Positions 48,995-57,734 are shown, counted from the stretch's first letter. The stretch is 64,000 nt of DNA from Motiliproteus sp047633175 (GCA_047633175.1 JBLIEQ010000015.1:34734-98733), one strand, 5' to 3'. Notes: generated from the sequence alone by a model not told the origin. Translations and numbers: made by a program.

Positions 48995-50527
48995 TTAGAG
49001 GCTCGGCAGTAAGTTCTCCGGCAAGAAATCATGGAACTCAGCCTGTTGAATCAGAGTGATCGCCTGCTCGATATCCGGTGAGAAGTAGCGGTCTTTATCG
49101 TAGAAGGGGACTTGGCTGCGGACCAGGGCTTTGGCGGCTTCCAAGCGCGCGGATGACCGAAGCGGGGCGCGGAAGTCGATCCCCTGGCAGGCGGCCAGCA
49201 GCTCGATGGCGACCACGCCGGCGCTGTTGTAGGCCATCTCCTTGAGGCGCCGGCTGGCGAAGGTCGCCATAGAGACATGATCTTCCTGGTTGGCGGAGGT
49301 GGGCAGGCTGTCCACCGAGGCGGGATGCGCCAGGCTCTTGTTTTCCGATGCCAGGGCGGCACCGGTGACCTGGGCGATCATAAAGCCGGAGTTCACCCCG
49401 CCATTGTCCACCAAAAAGGGCGGCAGCTTGCTGAGGTTGGAGTCGATCAGCAGCGCCATGCGCCGTTCCGAGAGCGCACCGATCTCGGCAATCGCCAGCG
49501 CCAGATTGTCGGCGACCAGCGCGACAGGTTCGGCGTGAAAGTTGCCCGCCGAGATAAAGGTATCCTCTTCGGCAAACACCAGCGGGTTGTCGGAGACCGC
49601 GTTGGCTTCGATCAGCAGGATGCTGGCGGCGTGGCGAATCTGATCCAGGCAGGCCCCCATCACCTGCGGCTGGCAGCGCAGCGAGTAGGGGTCCTGCACC
49701 TTTTCACAATCCTGGTGCGAGTCACTGATTTGAGAATGAGTATCGAGCAGATGCCGATAGGCTGCTGCGGCATCGATCTGGCCGATCTGACCCCGCACCG
49801 CATGCACCCGCGGATCGAACGGCGCGCGGCTGCCGAGTGCGGCATCCACCGACAAGGCTCCCGAGACGGTGGCGGCGGCATAGACATCTTCGGCGGCAAA
49901 GAGTCCCTGGAGCGCGAAGGCGGTGGAGGCCTGAGTACCGTTGAGTAGCGCCAGGCCCTCCTTGGGGGCCAGGGTGATCGGCGTAAGACCTGCGATCTCG
50001 AGTCCCCGAGCACCGGAGATCCGTTCGCCTTTATAGGTCGCCTCGCCCTCACCCAGCAGTACCGCGCTCATATGTGCTAATGGCGCCAGATCGCCCGAGG
50101 CGCCCACCGAGCCCTTTTGCGGGACGCAGGGGTAAACCTGGGCATTAACCAGGCTGATCAGCGCTTCGATTACCTTTAGGCGGATACCGGAAAAGCCGCG
50201 CGCCAGTGAGTTAATCTTCAGGCACATCATCAGCCGCAGGGTCGATTCACTCATCAGTTCGCCGACCCCGGCGGCATGGGAGAGCACGATACTGCGCTGC
50301 AGGAGTTCCAGATCTTCGGGCCCGATGCGGATGTTGGCCAGCAGACCAAAGCCGGTATTGATGCCGTAGACGACGCGGTGTTGTTCGATCACTCGGGCCA
50401 CGGCGGCGGCACTGGCGTGGATCGCCTGATGGCAGTCGGGATCGAGTGAGAGTGACAGGGGTTGGCTTTGGACCTGGCGCAGTTGGGACAGAGTCAGCTG
50501 GCCGGGTTGAATGCGAAGTTTATACAT
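48995..50527 (-). CDS. hutH: Histidine ammonia-lyase HutH
   Basis: Converts histidine to trans-urocanate and ammonia, the first step of histidine degradation. 510 residues, normal length. The prosthetic MIO group forms from Ala143-Ser144-Gly145 in Gly-Ser-Val-Gly-Ala-Ser-Gly-Asp-Leu-Ala-Pro-Leu-Ala. The active-site Tyr segment Tyr-Gly-Ile-Asn-Thr-Gly-Phe-Gly is at 54-61. It is the last gene of hutI-hutG-hutU-hutH, separated from hutU by 105 bases that include a GTTTCTG x3 microsatellite (50595-50615). Confidence 0.97.
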   Translation of the reverse strand: MYKLRIQPGQLTLSQLRQVQSQPLSLSLDPDCHQAIHASAAAVARVIEQHRVVYGINTGFGLLANIRIGPEDLELLQRSIVLSHAAGVGELMSESTLRLMMCLKINSLARGFSGIRLKVIEALISLVNAQVYPCVPQKGSVGASGDLAPLAHMSAVLLGEGEATYKGERISGARGLEIAGLTPITLAPKEGLALLNGTQASTAFALQGLFAAEDVYAAATVSGALSVDAALGSRAPFDPRVHAVRGQIGQIDAAAAYRHLLDTHSQISDSHQDCEKVQDPYSLRCQPQVMGACLDQIRHAASILLIEANAVSDNPLVFAEEDTFISAGNFHAEPVALVADNLALAIAEIGALSERRMALLIDSNLSKLPPFLVDNGGVNSGFMIAQVTGAALASENKSLAHPASVDSLPTSANQEDHVSMATFASRRLKEMAYNSAGVVAIELLAACQGIDFRAPLRSSARLEAAKALVRSQVPFYDKDRYFSPDIEQAITLIQQAEFHDFLPENLLPSL

Positions 50528-50594
50528 AATAATCCCGAAAATTGCAGTCTATAAAAAGATGGAAAGACCTGGCTGGGGCCAGGCTGGCTGTTGT

Positions 50595-50615
50595 GTTTCT
50601 GGTTTCTGGTTTCTG
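50595..50615. repeat. Heptamer microsatellite (GTTTCTG x3)
   Basis: Three perfect GTTTCTG units in the hutU-hutH gap, the only unusual sequence between these two operon genes. Confidence 0.7.
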
Positions 50616-50632
50616 GTTTTCGATCTCGGCTA

Positions 50633-52381
50633 TCAAGCGCCGAGCATCGGCAGATCCAGCCCCTGCTCCCTGGCGCAGTCGATGGCCAGCTGATAACCGG
50701 CGTCGGCATGGCGCATCACCCCGGTTGCCGGGTCGTTGTGCAGCACCCGGCCAATACGCTTGGCAGCGGCAGGGGTGCCGTCGGCGACGATCACCACCCC
50801 GGCGTGCTGGCTAAAGCCCATGCCCACACCACCGCCATGGTGGATCGAGACCCAGGTGGCGCCACCGGCGGTGCTAAGCAGGGCGTTCAGCAGCGGCCAG
50901 TCGGATACCGCATCGGAGCCGTCTAGCATCGCCTCGGTTTCGCGGTTGGGGCTGGCGACCGAGCCCGAATCCAGATGATCACGGCCAATCACCAGCGGCG
51001 CGCTGAGTTCGCCACTGCCGACCATCTCGTTAAACGCTAGTGCGAGTCGGGCCCGGTCCTTGACGCCGACCCAGCAGATGCGGGCGGGGAGTCCCTGGAA
51101 GGCGATACGCTCGCGGGCCATATCCAGCCAGTTATGCAGCTGCGGATTATCGGGGATCAGCTCTTTCACCTTTTGATCGGTCTTGTAGATATCCTCGGGA
51201 TCACCCGACAGGGCGACCCAGCGGAAGGGGCCTATGCCTTCGCAGAACAGCGGGCGGATATAGGCAGGGACGAAACCGGGGAAGTCAAAGGCCCGCTCGA
51301 CCCCTTTCTCCAGCGCCATCTGGCGGATATTGTTGCCGTAGTCGGTGGTCGCCGCGCCCTGGGCTTGCAGGCTCAGCATCGCCCGGACCTGCAGTGCCAT
51401 CGAGGTCTTAGCCGCATCAACTACCGCGGCTTCATCCGTCTTGCGCATCTTGGCTGCCTGCGCCAGTGTCCAGCCTTGGGGCAGGTAGCCGTTGAGCGGA
51501 TCGTGGGCGCTGGTCTGGTCGGTGACCACATCCGGGACGATGCCGCGCGCGACCAGTTCGGGGAAGATATCGGCACAGTTGCCGAGCAGGCCGACCGACA
51601 CCACGGCGTTGTTGGCCTTGGCGGTATCGATTAGCGCCAGGGCTTCGTCGAGGCTGTACGCCTTCTTGTCGATATAGCGGGTGCGCAGCCGGAAATCGAT
51701 CCGGGTCTCGTCGCATTCCACGGTGATGCTGGAAAAACCTGCCATGGAAGCTGCTAAGGGCTGGGCACCGCCCATACCGCCCAGGCCGCCGGTCAGCACC
51801 CACTTGCCGGCAGCGCTGCCTTCAAAGTGTTGTTTGGCCATCGCCGCGAAGGTCTCGTAGGTACCCTGGACGATCCCCTGCGAGCCGATATAGATCCAGG
51901 AGCCGGCCGTCATCTGGCCGTACATCATCAGCCCTTGCTTATCGAGCGCGTTAAAATGCTCCCAGTTGGCCCAGTGGGGCACCAGGTTGGAGTTGGCGAT
52001 TAGCACTCGGGGGGCATCGGCGTGGGTCTTGAAGACTCCGACCGGCTTGCCCGACTGGATCAGCAGCGATTCATCCTCTTCGAGGCGTTGCAGCACCTCG
52101 ATAATCTTGTCGTAACAGGCCCAGTTGCGGGCTGCGCGGCCGATACCGCCGTACACCACCAGGTCTTCCGGACGCTCGGCAACATCGGGATGGAGGTTGT
52201 TCATCAGCATCCGCATCGGCGCCTCGGTGAGCCAGCTCTTGCAGCTGAGCGTCGTCCCTGTGGGGGACGCGATACTGCGGCTGCTGTCGTGGCGAAGGTC
52301 AGGCATTTGCTCTTGCGCTTGCCCTTGTTCTTGGGTCGATTGGGTCGATTGTGTCGATTGATTTGATTGAGAGGGGTTCAT
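50633..52381 (-). CDS. hutU: Urocanate hydratase HutU
   Basis: Hydrates urocanate to 4-imidazolone-5-propionate with tightly bound NAD. The family core begins at residue 26 (Met-Pro-Asp-Leu-Arg-His-Asp) and is about 557 residues, the usual length. The called start at 52381 overlaps the hutG stop as ATGA, which favours translational coupling. It adds a 25-residue Ser/Thr/Gln-rich leader (Gln-Ser-Thr repeated) encoded by 9-bp repeats. The Met at 52306 is the alternative start but lacks a convincing ribosome-binding site. Conserved segments include Leu-Thr-Gly-Gly-Leu-Gly-Gly-Met-Gly-Gly-Ala-Gln-Pro and Gly-Leu-Pro-Ala-Arg-Ile-Cys-Trp, which holds the essential Cys. Confidence 0.96.
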   Translation of the reverse strand: MNPSQSNQSTQSTQSTQEQGQAQEQMPDLRHDSSRSIASPTGTTLSCKSWLTEAPMRMLMNNLHPDVAERPEDLVVYGGIGRAARNWACYDKIIEVLQRLEEDESLLIQSGKPVGVFKTHADAPRVLIANSNLVPHWANWEHFNALDKQGLMMYGQMTAGSWIYIGSQGIVQGTYETFAAMAKQHFEGSAAGKWVLTGGLGGMGGAQPLAASMAGFSSITVECDETRIDFRLRTRYIDKKAYSLDEALALIDTAKANNAVVSVGLLGNCADIFPELVARGIVPDVVTDQTSAHDPLNGYLPQGWTLAQAAKMRKTDEAAVVDAAKTSMALQVRAMLSLQAQGAATTDYGNNIRQMALEKGVERAFDFPGFVPAYIRPLFCEGIGPFRWVALSGDPEDIYKTDQKVKELIPDNPQLHNWLDMARERIAFQGLPARICWVGVKDRARLALAFNEMVGSGELSAPLVIGRDHLDSGSVASPNRETEAMLDGSDAVSDWPLLNALLSTAGGATWVSIHHGGGVGMGFSQHAGVVIVADGTPAAAKRIGRVLHNDPATGVMRHADAGYQLAIDCAREQGLDLPMLGA

Positions 52382-53397
52382 CGGTTGAGGGCTCCGTTGG
52401 CTATAAGATAAAACAGGCGGGTCGCGACGCGTGCGGTCCAGTTATCGATATCAAATTCGGGGTTGTATTCGGCGATATCGGCAAGTTTGAGTTTGCCGGA
52501 ATCGCAGATCCGCTGGATCAGCGGTTCCAATACCTCCAGGCCTACGCCGCGCGGCGCTGGGGCGCTGACACCGGGGGCGACACTGGCGGGCAGGACATCC
52601 AGATCGATGCTCAGATAAATAACGTCGCAAGCATCGATAAACCGCTGCAGCTGTTGCAGGGATTCGCTCAGCTGGTCGATTGCCATTCCGGTATCGCGAC
52701 GGTAGCTGACGCCCAAATTGTCGGCACGCTGAAACAGCGCCTGGGTGTTGGCCATTTCACTGACCCCCAGACAGCAATAGTTGAACGCCAGACCCCGTTG
52801 CTCACACTGCTGCGCGATCTGATAGAAGGGGGTGCCGGAGCTGGCCCCGGCACTGTCCAGGCGGAGGTCGAAGTGAGCATCGAAATTGATGATGCCGATC
52901 CGCGGGGGCTGTGCGTTAGTCTGGCCGTTAGTCAGGTAATAGTAATCGGCCAACCCCAGCCAGCTGCCGTAGGCCACCTCATGACCGCCGCCGAGCACGA
53001 AGGGCAGCCGGCCGGCACTCAGCTGCCGACTGACCTGCCCGGCTAGCTCCTGCTGGGCCTGCTCCAGATCATTATCCTGGCAGATCACGTTGCCGGCATC
53101 CGTGACCGGTATATCGCTCGGCCAAGGCAGGTTGGCCAGCGTGCGCCGCAGCCGATCCGGGCCGTTGCGTGCGCCGACGCGCCCCTGATTGCGGCGCACC
53201 CCCTCATCAGAGCAAAAACCGATCAGCGCCAGGGCATTACGTTGAGCCAGCACGGGAGCCGTCTCGTTATCGAGCGCCGCGGCACTCTTTTGATTAAGGG
53301 TCGGCTGGATTAACTGATGCAGGCGGTAGCTCAGTTCGACCGGTTCTTCGGCATCTATGCGACCGGTCCACAGGCTCATATCGGCAGGCTTATGCAT
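52378..53397 (-). CDS. hutG: Formimidoylglutamase HutG
   Basis: Hydrolyses N-formimidoyl-glutamate to glutamate and formamide (arginase/agmatinase fold, two Mn ions). The ATG at 53397 has GGAGG eight bases upstream and gives 339 residues; the frame extends to a TTG at 53412 that overlaps this ribosome-binding site and is rejected. Metal ligands are visible in Gly-Gly-Gly-His-Glu-Val-Ala, Asn-Phe-Asp-Ala-His-Phe-Asp and Ser-Ile-Asp-Leu-Asp-Val. Its stop overlaps the hutU start. The single-step HutG route replaces the HutF/deformylase route here. Confidence 0.94.
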   Translation of the reverse strand: MHKPADMSLWTGRIDAEEPVELSYRLHQLIQPTLNQKSAAALDNETAPVLAQRNALALIGFCSDEGVRRNQGRVGARNGPDRLRRTLANLPWPSDIPVTDAGNVICQDNDLEQAQQELAGQVSRQLSAGRLPFVLGGGHEVAYGSWLGLADYYYLTNGQTNAQPPRIGIINFDAHFDLRLDSAGASSGTPFYQIAQQCEQRGLAFNYCCLGVSEMANTQALFQRADNLGVSYRRDTGMAIDQLSESLQQLQRFIDACDVIYLSIDLDVLPASVAPGVSAPAPRGVGLEVLEPLIQRICDSGKLKLADIAEYNPEFDIDNWTARVATRLFYLIANGALNR

Positions 53398-53409
53398 GGC
53401 TCTGTCCTC

Positions 53410-53445
53410 CAAAAGATCGCCTGCGGGCAGGCTCCCACAGGTTCA
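53410..53445. repeat. REP-like half unit inside the hut operon
   Basis: aaaagatcgcctgcgggcag and gctcccacagg: a single arm of the dispersed palindrome, in the 86-base gap between hutI and hutG. It overlaps the approach to the hutG ribosome-binding site. Confidence 0.7.
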
Positions 53446-53483
53446 TATCAATAACTAACTGGGACATGGCTTTGTACATGGCT

Positions 53484-54728
53484 TTATACATGGATTGGCT
53501 CCCCGGCGACGATGCGTTGGACGAGGGGGTTAACACCAAACTGATAGGCCAGTTCGGCAGGGTGCTCAATATCCCAGAGCGCCATATCGGCAAGCATCCC
53601 GACCTTGAGCTGCCCCAGTCGATCGCCCAAATTGAGCGCTTTAGCGGCATTGCGGGTAGTGCCTGCCAGGGCTTCGGCGGGGGTCAGCCGGAACAGGGTG
53701 CAGGCCATATGCATCGCCAGTTGCAAGGATGCGATCGGTGATGAGCCGGGGTTAAGATCGGTGGCCACCGCCATAGGGACGCGGTGCTGGCGCAGCAGCT
53801 CGATGGGCGGCAGCTGTGTCTGGCGCAAGCAATAAAACGCCCCGGGGCACAGGGTCGCCACGGTACCCGCTCTAGCCATAGCGATGACGCCGAATTCGTC
53901 CAGAAACTCCAGATGATCCGCCGACCAGGCGCCATAGCGGGCGGCGAGTGCGGCCCCCTGCTGGTTGCTCAGCTGTTCGACATGGGCCTTGATCCCCAGC
54001 CCCTGTTGCTGCGCGGCGATAAAGACCCGCTCGCTCTGGGCCGGAGAGAAGGCCAGGGTCTCGCAGAACAGATCTACCGCATCGGCCAGACCCTCGTTGG
54101 CAGCCGCAGGGATCAGCTCGGCACAGACCCAGTCGATATAGCCCTCGGCATCCTCGCTAAATTCTGGGGGCAGGGCATGCGCGCCCAGCAGGGTGGTAGA
54201 GACTCTGACCGGATAGCGCTGTTGCAGCTGTTTGGCGGCGCGCAGCATATTCAGTTCGGTGGTCAGCTCCAGGCCATAGCCCGACTTGATCTCTACCGTA
54301 GTCACTCCCTCGGCCAGCAGGGCCCTGAGGCGTGGTTCTGCCAGGGCGACCAGCTCCGCGACGGAGGCCTTGCGGGTGGCGTTGACGGTCGACTGGATTC
54401 CGCCGCCACTGCGGGCGATCGTTTCATAGCTGGCACCGAGCAGCCGTTGTTCAAACTCCTCGGCTCTGTTTCCGGCGAACACCAGATGGGTGTGAGCATC
54501 TATCAGCCCCGGCGTCAGCCAGCGGCCCGCGCCATCGATGATCTCGGCCGGGAGGCTGCTATCCAGTAGGCTGTTATCCAGTAGGGGCGTCATAGCGCCT
54601 ATAGCGACGATGCGCCCGTCACGGACCCCGATAGCCTGATTTAGCAGGCTGCCGTAACGGTCATCGACGGCCGGATCGAGGGTGGCCAGCTGGACATTAA
54701 TCCAGATTCGTTCGCAGGTGTTCCACAC
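53484..54728 (-). CDS. hutI: Imidazolonepropionase HutI
   Basis: Opens the imidazolone ring to give N-formimidoyl-glutamate, the third step of histidine degradation. Amidohydrolase fold, 414 residues. Metal-binding His79 and His81 lie in Asp-Ala-His-Thr-His-Leu-Val-Phe-Ala-Gly. Thr-Val-Glu-Ile-Lys-Ser-Gly-Tyr-Gly-Leu and Val-Ala-Thr-Asp-Leu-Asn-Pro-Gly-Ser-Ser, which carries a catalytic Asp, follow the family pattern. First gene of the hutIGUH transcription unit. A palindromic operator lies about 32 bases upstream of the start. Confidence 0.96.
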   Translation of the reverse strand: MWNTCERIWINVQLATLDPAVDDRYGSLLNQAIGVRDGRIVAIGAMTPLLDNSLLDSSLPAEIIDGAGRWLTPGLIDAHTHLVFAGNRAEEFEQRLLGASYETIARSGGGIQSTVNATRKASVAELVALAEPRLRALLAEGVTTVEIKSGYGLELTTELNMLRAAKQLQQRYPVRVSTTLLGAHALPPEFSEDAEGYIDWVCAELIPAAANEGLADAVDLFCETLAFSPAQSERVFIAAQQQGLGIKAHVEQLSNQQGAALAARYGAWSADHLEFLDEFGVIAMARAGTVATLCPGAFYCLRQTQLPPIELLRQHRVPMAVATDLNPGSSPIASLQLAMHMACTLFRLTPAEALAGTTRNAAKALNLGDRLGQLKVGMLADMALWDIEHPAELAYQFGVNPLVQRIVAGEPIHV

Positions 54729-54759
54729 GGCGTTACTCTCTCCCTCTTGCGGTTCTTTA

Positions 54760-54782
54760 ATGTATATACATATATATACATC
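54760..54782 (-). promoter_or_regulatory. Putative HutC operator upstream of hutI
   Basis: ATGTATATACAT (54760-54771) is a perfect 12-base palindrome followed directly by an overlapping imperfect copy (atatatatacat). It lies 32-54 bases ahead of the hutI start, where a repressor would block the promoter. GntR/HutC proteins bind palindromes of the TGTATATACA kind, and hutC is encoded 0.8 kb away. Confidence 0.7.
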
Positions 54783-54883
54783 AAAGAACAGGATAAGCCA
54801 AGCACCACTTTCAGATGGCAGGGAACCGGGGCCGGCTACGTTATATTTTAGAAGAGAGATCCAGACTGGGTTTTTAGATCGCA

Positions 54884-55025
54884 GGGCTTGGGGTAGCAGG
54901 GCTTGTGATCGGAGGGCTTGTGGGAGCCGGGCTCCCGGAGATCTTTTAATCTTTTAATCTTTTAATCTTTTAATCTTTTAATCTTGTTCAAAAGATCGCC
55001 TGCAGGCAGGCTCCCAGAGGGGAGG
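54884..55025. repeat. REP-like palindrome with octamer expansion (TCTTTTAA x5)
   Basis: Left arm cttgtgggagccgggctcccggaga, right arm aaaagatcgcctgcaggcag-gctccca. Five perfect TCTTTTAA units sit between them (54942-54981). Apart from this repeat and the hut operator, the gap 54729-55039 holds no gene. Confidence 0.85.
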
Positions 55026-55039
55026 GCGACGCCTGGCCG

Positions 55040-55360
55040 TTACTTGCGTAAGAGTTCGTTAACACTGCGTTGATCGGTTCTGCACAGTGCAGCTTCCCAG
55101 GATGGGATGGGACGGTCCAGCAGCGTGCGGCCACTATCATCGGGGCCTTCGTATGAGGTTTCATCCGCCAGCTTAAAGATCGACCAGCGTTGACTCGGGA
55201 AGAGCGCTGCAGGTGCGGCATCACAGGTCCCGCGGGCTTCAACGATAGCGATCAGTGCTGAAGCGCTGGCTCGCTGATACTCGATGCGTGCAGCGGACGG
55301 GGTCGAATTAAGGGAGAGTGCGACCCCTAGAAGCAGGATACGGGTGATTTTAGAAGGCAT
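55040..55360 (-). CDS. Small hypothetical exported protein
   Basis: A 106-residue protein with a probable signal peptide (about 1-24: Lys-Ile-Thr-Arg, hydrophobic core, then Pro-Ser-Ala-Ala). Two cysteines in the mature part (Gly-Thr-Cys-Asp and Ala-Leu-Cys-Arg) could form a disulfide in the periplasm. No family recognised. It lies between the hut operon and hutC on the same strand as both, but with repeat-bearing gaps on each side. Start at the first Met; a clear ribosome-binding site is not seen. Confidence 0.55.
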   Translation of the reverse strand: MPSKITRILLLGVALSLNSTPSAARIEYQRASASALIAIVEARGTCDAAPAALFPSQRWSIFKLADETSYEGPDDSGRTLLDRPIPSWEAALCRTDQRSVNELLRK

Positions 55361-55519
55361 GGGTCTCAGAATTTGTCGGTCAGGTTATGATGGCTGTTGC
55401 CAGGGCCGGGCGAGTGATGAATTCTACCTGTACTCTTTCATGCAGATCAACATCAACAATCTGATATCGATGCTTACCTGATCACCCATAAAATCCCGCC
55501 TATAGGCACCCTAGGAGCC

Positions 55520-55560
55520 TGCTTTGTGGGAGCCGGGCTCGCAGGCTTCCACAAAGCCCC
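55520..55560. repeat. Short REP-like hairpin downstream of hutC
   Basis: gctttgtgggagccgggctc and gcaggcttccacaaagccc form an inverted repeat (gctttgtggga / ttccacaaagc) directly after the hutC stop. It could act as a transcript end. Confidence 0.65.
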
Positions 55561-55561
55561 C

Positions 55562-56290
55562 TCAGGAGGCGAGCTGGGTCAAAGAGCGCAGCTTATAGCG
55601 CGGTCCGGGGTGGGTGAGGCGCGCGAAGCTCACCAGCCGGTCGTTCGACCAGGTGCGGCGATTGACCAGGATGCAGGGGGTGCCTGCATCGATCGCCAGC
55701 AGCTTTTGCGCATCCCTGGCGGCAAGGACTGCTTCAACGATATGTTCGATACTGGAGATGGGGCAGACTCGGGACAGGTATTCGTTGGGGGTGAGCGCCG
55801 AGAAATCCTGCTCCAGATAACCCGGTACCAGGCTGGCGATCACGAAGCGCTCCTCCAGCTGGATAGGCAGGTCGTTTTCGCTGTGAACAATCACCGAATG
55901 AAACAGCGGGGTGCCGACCGGGGTGCCCATCTGCAGGGCCATGGCATCGCTGGCGCTGCTCTGTTCGAGCAGCATCAAGGCGGCGCCGTAGCGATGGCCG
56001 CGTAGGCGCACCTCGTCGGCGATGTTACGAATATCCAGCAGCGGCGATTCGGCTTTGGCAGCGGTGACAAAGGTGCCCAGTCCGGCATAACGTACCAGCA
56101 GATTGTCCTGCACCAGATCGCGTATCGCCTTATTGGCCGTCATTCGGCTCACCTCAAACCGGGCCGCCAGCTCGATTTCGGTGGGTATCTTGCTGCCTGA
56201 GAGATAGGTGCCCTGATGGATGGCGTCGACAATAAAGTCTTTGATCTGCTGATAGCGGGGTTTATTGCTCACGAGGTTCCCTGGGGACAA
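55562..56290 (-). CDS. hutC: Histidine utilisation repressor HutC (GntR family)
   Basis: GntR/HutC-family repressor released by urocanate. 242 residues: winged helix at about 10-75 with Pro-Thr-Glu-Ile-Glu-Leu-Ala-Ala-Arg-Phe-Glu-Val-Ser-Arg-Met-Thr. An UTRA effector-binding domain covers about 95-240. Arg-Met-Thr-Ala-Asn-Lys-Ala in the recognition helix is typical of HutC. It lies upstream of the hut operon on the same strand, separated by a small unknown gene. No copy of the TGTATATACA palindrome is seen in front of hutC itself, so autoregulation is not supported by the sequence. Confidence 0.92.
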   Translation of the reverse strand: MSPGNLVSNKPRYQQIKDFIVDAIHQGTYLSGSKIPTEIELAARFEVSRMTANKAIRDLVQDNLLVRYAGLGTFVTAAKAESPLLDIRNIADEVRLRGHRYGAALMLLEQSSASDAMALQMGTPVGTPLFHSVIVHSENDLPIQLEERFVIASLVPGYLEQDFSALTPNEYLSRVCPISSIEHIVEAVLAARDAQKLLAIDAGTPCILVNRRTWSNDRLVSFARLTHPGPRYKLRSLTQLAS

Positions 56291-56409
56291 TCATAAAATT
56301 CAATTGTAACTACTTTCGCAAGGGCTGTCAGGCTGCGCCGAGAGCCTCATTATTTGTGCTAACGTAAGTGCCCCGCACAGCTGTGCCTTGGACTCAGTGG
56401 TTAATCATT

Positions 56410-56514
56410 ATGTATCGTCTTGAAATTGTTTTTATAGTAACGGCTATTCTGGTTTTGCAGGGCTGTTCTTTTATTCCTGATCTTCCCGGCCCTATAGGTA
56501 TACCGGGGCTTTAA
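56410..56514 (+). CDS. Small lipoprotein, 34 residues
   Basis: ATG at 56410, TAA at 56512. Met-Tyr-Arg-Leu-Glu is followed by a 12-residue hydrophobic core and the lipobox Val-Leu-Gln-Gly-Cys19. A mature peptide of only 16 residues, rich in Pro, Gly and Ile (Ser-Phe-Ile-Pro-Asp-Leu-Pro-Gly-Pro...Gly-Ile-Pro-Gly-Leu), follows. The lipobox and the short Pro/Gly tail argue for a real gene despite its size. No strong ribosome-binding site. It lies 51 bases before the CDF transporter gene on the same strand. Function unknown. Confidence 0.6.
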   Translation: MYRLEIVFIVTAILVLQGCSFIPDLPGPIGIPGL

Positions 56515-56565
56515 CCCAGGGGCGGCTTTAATCTCCGCCCGACCTGCCTAGACAATGAGTCCCAT

Positions 56566-57693
56566 ATGGCTAATAGTTCGAAAAAAGCGGTCCTGACCGC
56601 GATCGCCACCAACAGTATCGTGACGCTGATTAAGTTTGCTGCCGCGGCTGTCAGCGGCTCGGCGTCGATGATGAACGAGGCGATACACAGCCTGATGGAT
56701 ACCCTTAATCAGGGCTTTCTCTATCGCGGGCTGGTGGTCTCCGAGAAAGCCGCGGATCAACACTACGCCTTTGGCCATGGGCAGAAGAAGTATCTGTGGA
56801 ATCTGTGGAGTGCGATAGGGCTGTTCTCTATCGGCTGTGGCCTGGGCCTGGCGCATGCCTGGCACAGTTATCATCAGCTGGACAGTTATCAACCCGCGCC
56901 AGATCTGTTGGTCTGGGGCTTTTCGCTACCGATTCTCTGGATCAGCCTGCTGGTACTGGGGATCGCCTTCCTGTTGGAAGGCTACTCCTTTATGGTGGCC
57001 TTTAGGGAGTTCTGCCGGCGGATGCGGGCGCAGAAGCGCTGGAACCCGTTCAGCTACCTGCTGGCCTGCGATGATTCGACGCTGGTGGCGGTCGTGCTGG
57101 AAGATACAGTGGCGATGATCGGCCTGCTGCTGGCCAGTATCGGCATCCTGATGACCGCTCAGACCGGCAATCCACTCTGGGATGTCGGCTTTTCCAGCGC
57201 CATAGCGGCTATGTTGGGAGTGATCGCCTTCTATCTGGGCTACGTCAATATGCGCTCGCTGACGGATCTGCGTGATAAGGATGCCGAGGCGGTCTTTCGC
57301 GAGCTGGTAGCCGAGCATTCGGAAGTGAGTCGGCTGCACGACCTGCGCTCTGTGATAATCGATGAGAATACGACGGTGCTGGTGGCCGATATAGAGCTGC
57401 GCGAAGAGGTCGTGCTCCAGATACTGCAGCCCCGTATCGAGCAGCGCAGCCGGGCTCTGCTGGCCAGCGTGTCACTGGAGCGGCAGGAGCAACAGTCATT
57501 GGTACATTATATCCATACCCGTGCAGCCGTAGAGCTAGCCCTGGCACGTACCGAAGAGATTGCTCGCGAGCTGGAGGTACAGCTGCAGGCGATGCGGCCA
57601 CGAGTGAGCCATATCACCCTGGAGGTCAGTGGCTTATCGGCACCTGCTGAGGATCCTCTGGCTGAGCTGCCTGAACCGCCTAAACCGCTGTAG
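56566..57693 (+). CDS. Cation diffusion facilitator (CDF) family transporter
   Basis: Inner-membrane divalent-metal exporter, probably Zn/Co/Fe by family. 375 residues with six predicted helices. The metal site appears as His-x-x-x-Asp in Asn-Glu-Ala-Ile-His-Ser-Leu-Met-Asp. The matching helix V has Leu-Glu-Asp-Thr-Val-Ala-Met-Ile-Gly. The C-terminal part (about 225-375) is a cytoplasmic domain that is longer than usual and ends in a Pro/Glu-rich tail. The pattern Phe-Gly-His-Gly-Gln-Lys-Lys-Tyr-Leu-Trp is typical of the SLC30A9-like branch. Substrate cannot be assigned. Confidence 0.88.
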   Translation: MANSSKKAVLTAIATNSIVTLIKFAAAAVSGSASMMNEAIHSLMDTLNQGFLYRGLVVSEKAADQHYAFGHGQKKYLWNLWSAIGLFSIGCGLGLAHAWHSYHQLDSYQPAPDLLVWGFSLPILWISLLVLGIAFLLEGYSFMVAFREFCRRMRAQKRWNPFSYLLACDDSTLVAVVLEDTVAMIGLLLASIGILMTAQTGNPLWDVGFSSAIAAMLGVIAFYLGYVNMRSLTDLRDKDAEAVFRELVAEHSEVSRLHDLRSVIIDENTTVLVADIELREEVVLQILQPRIEQRSRALLASVSLERQEQQSLVHYIHTRAAVELALARTEEIARELEVQLQAMRPRVSHITLEVSGLSAPAEDPLAELPEPPKPL

Positions 57694-57734
57694 GTTGGCA
57701 GCGTCCGCTCCCTACGGACTTGCTGCACTTACCT

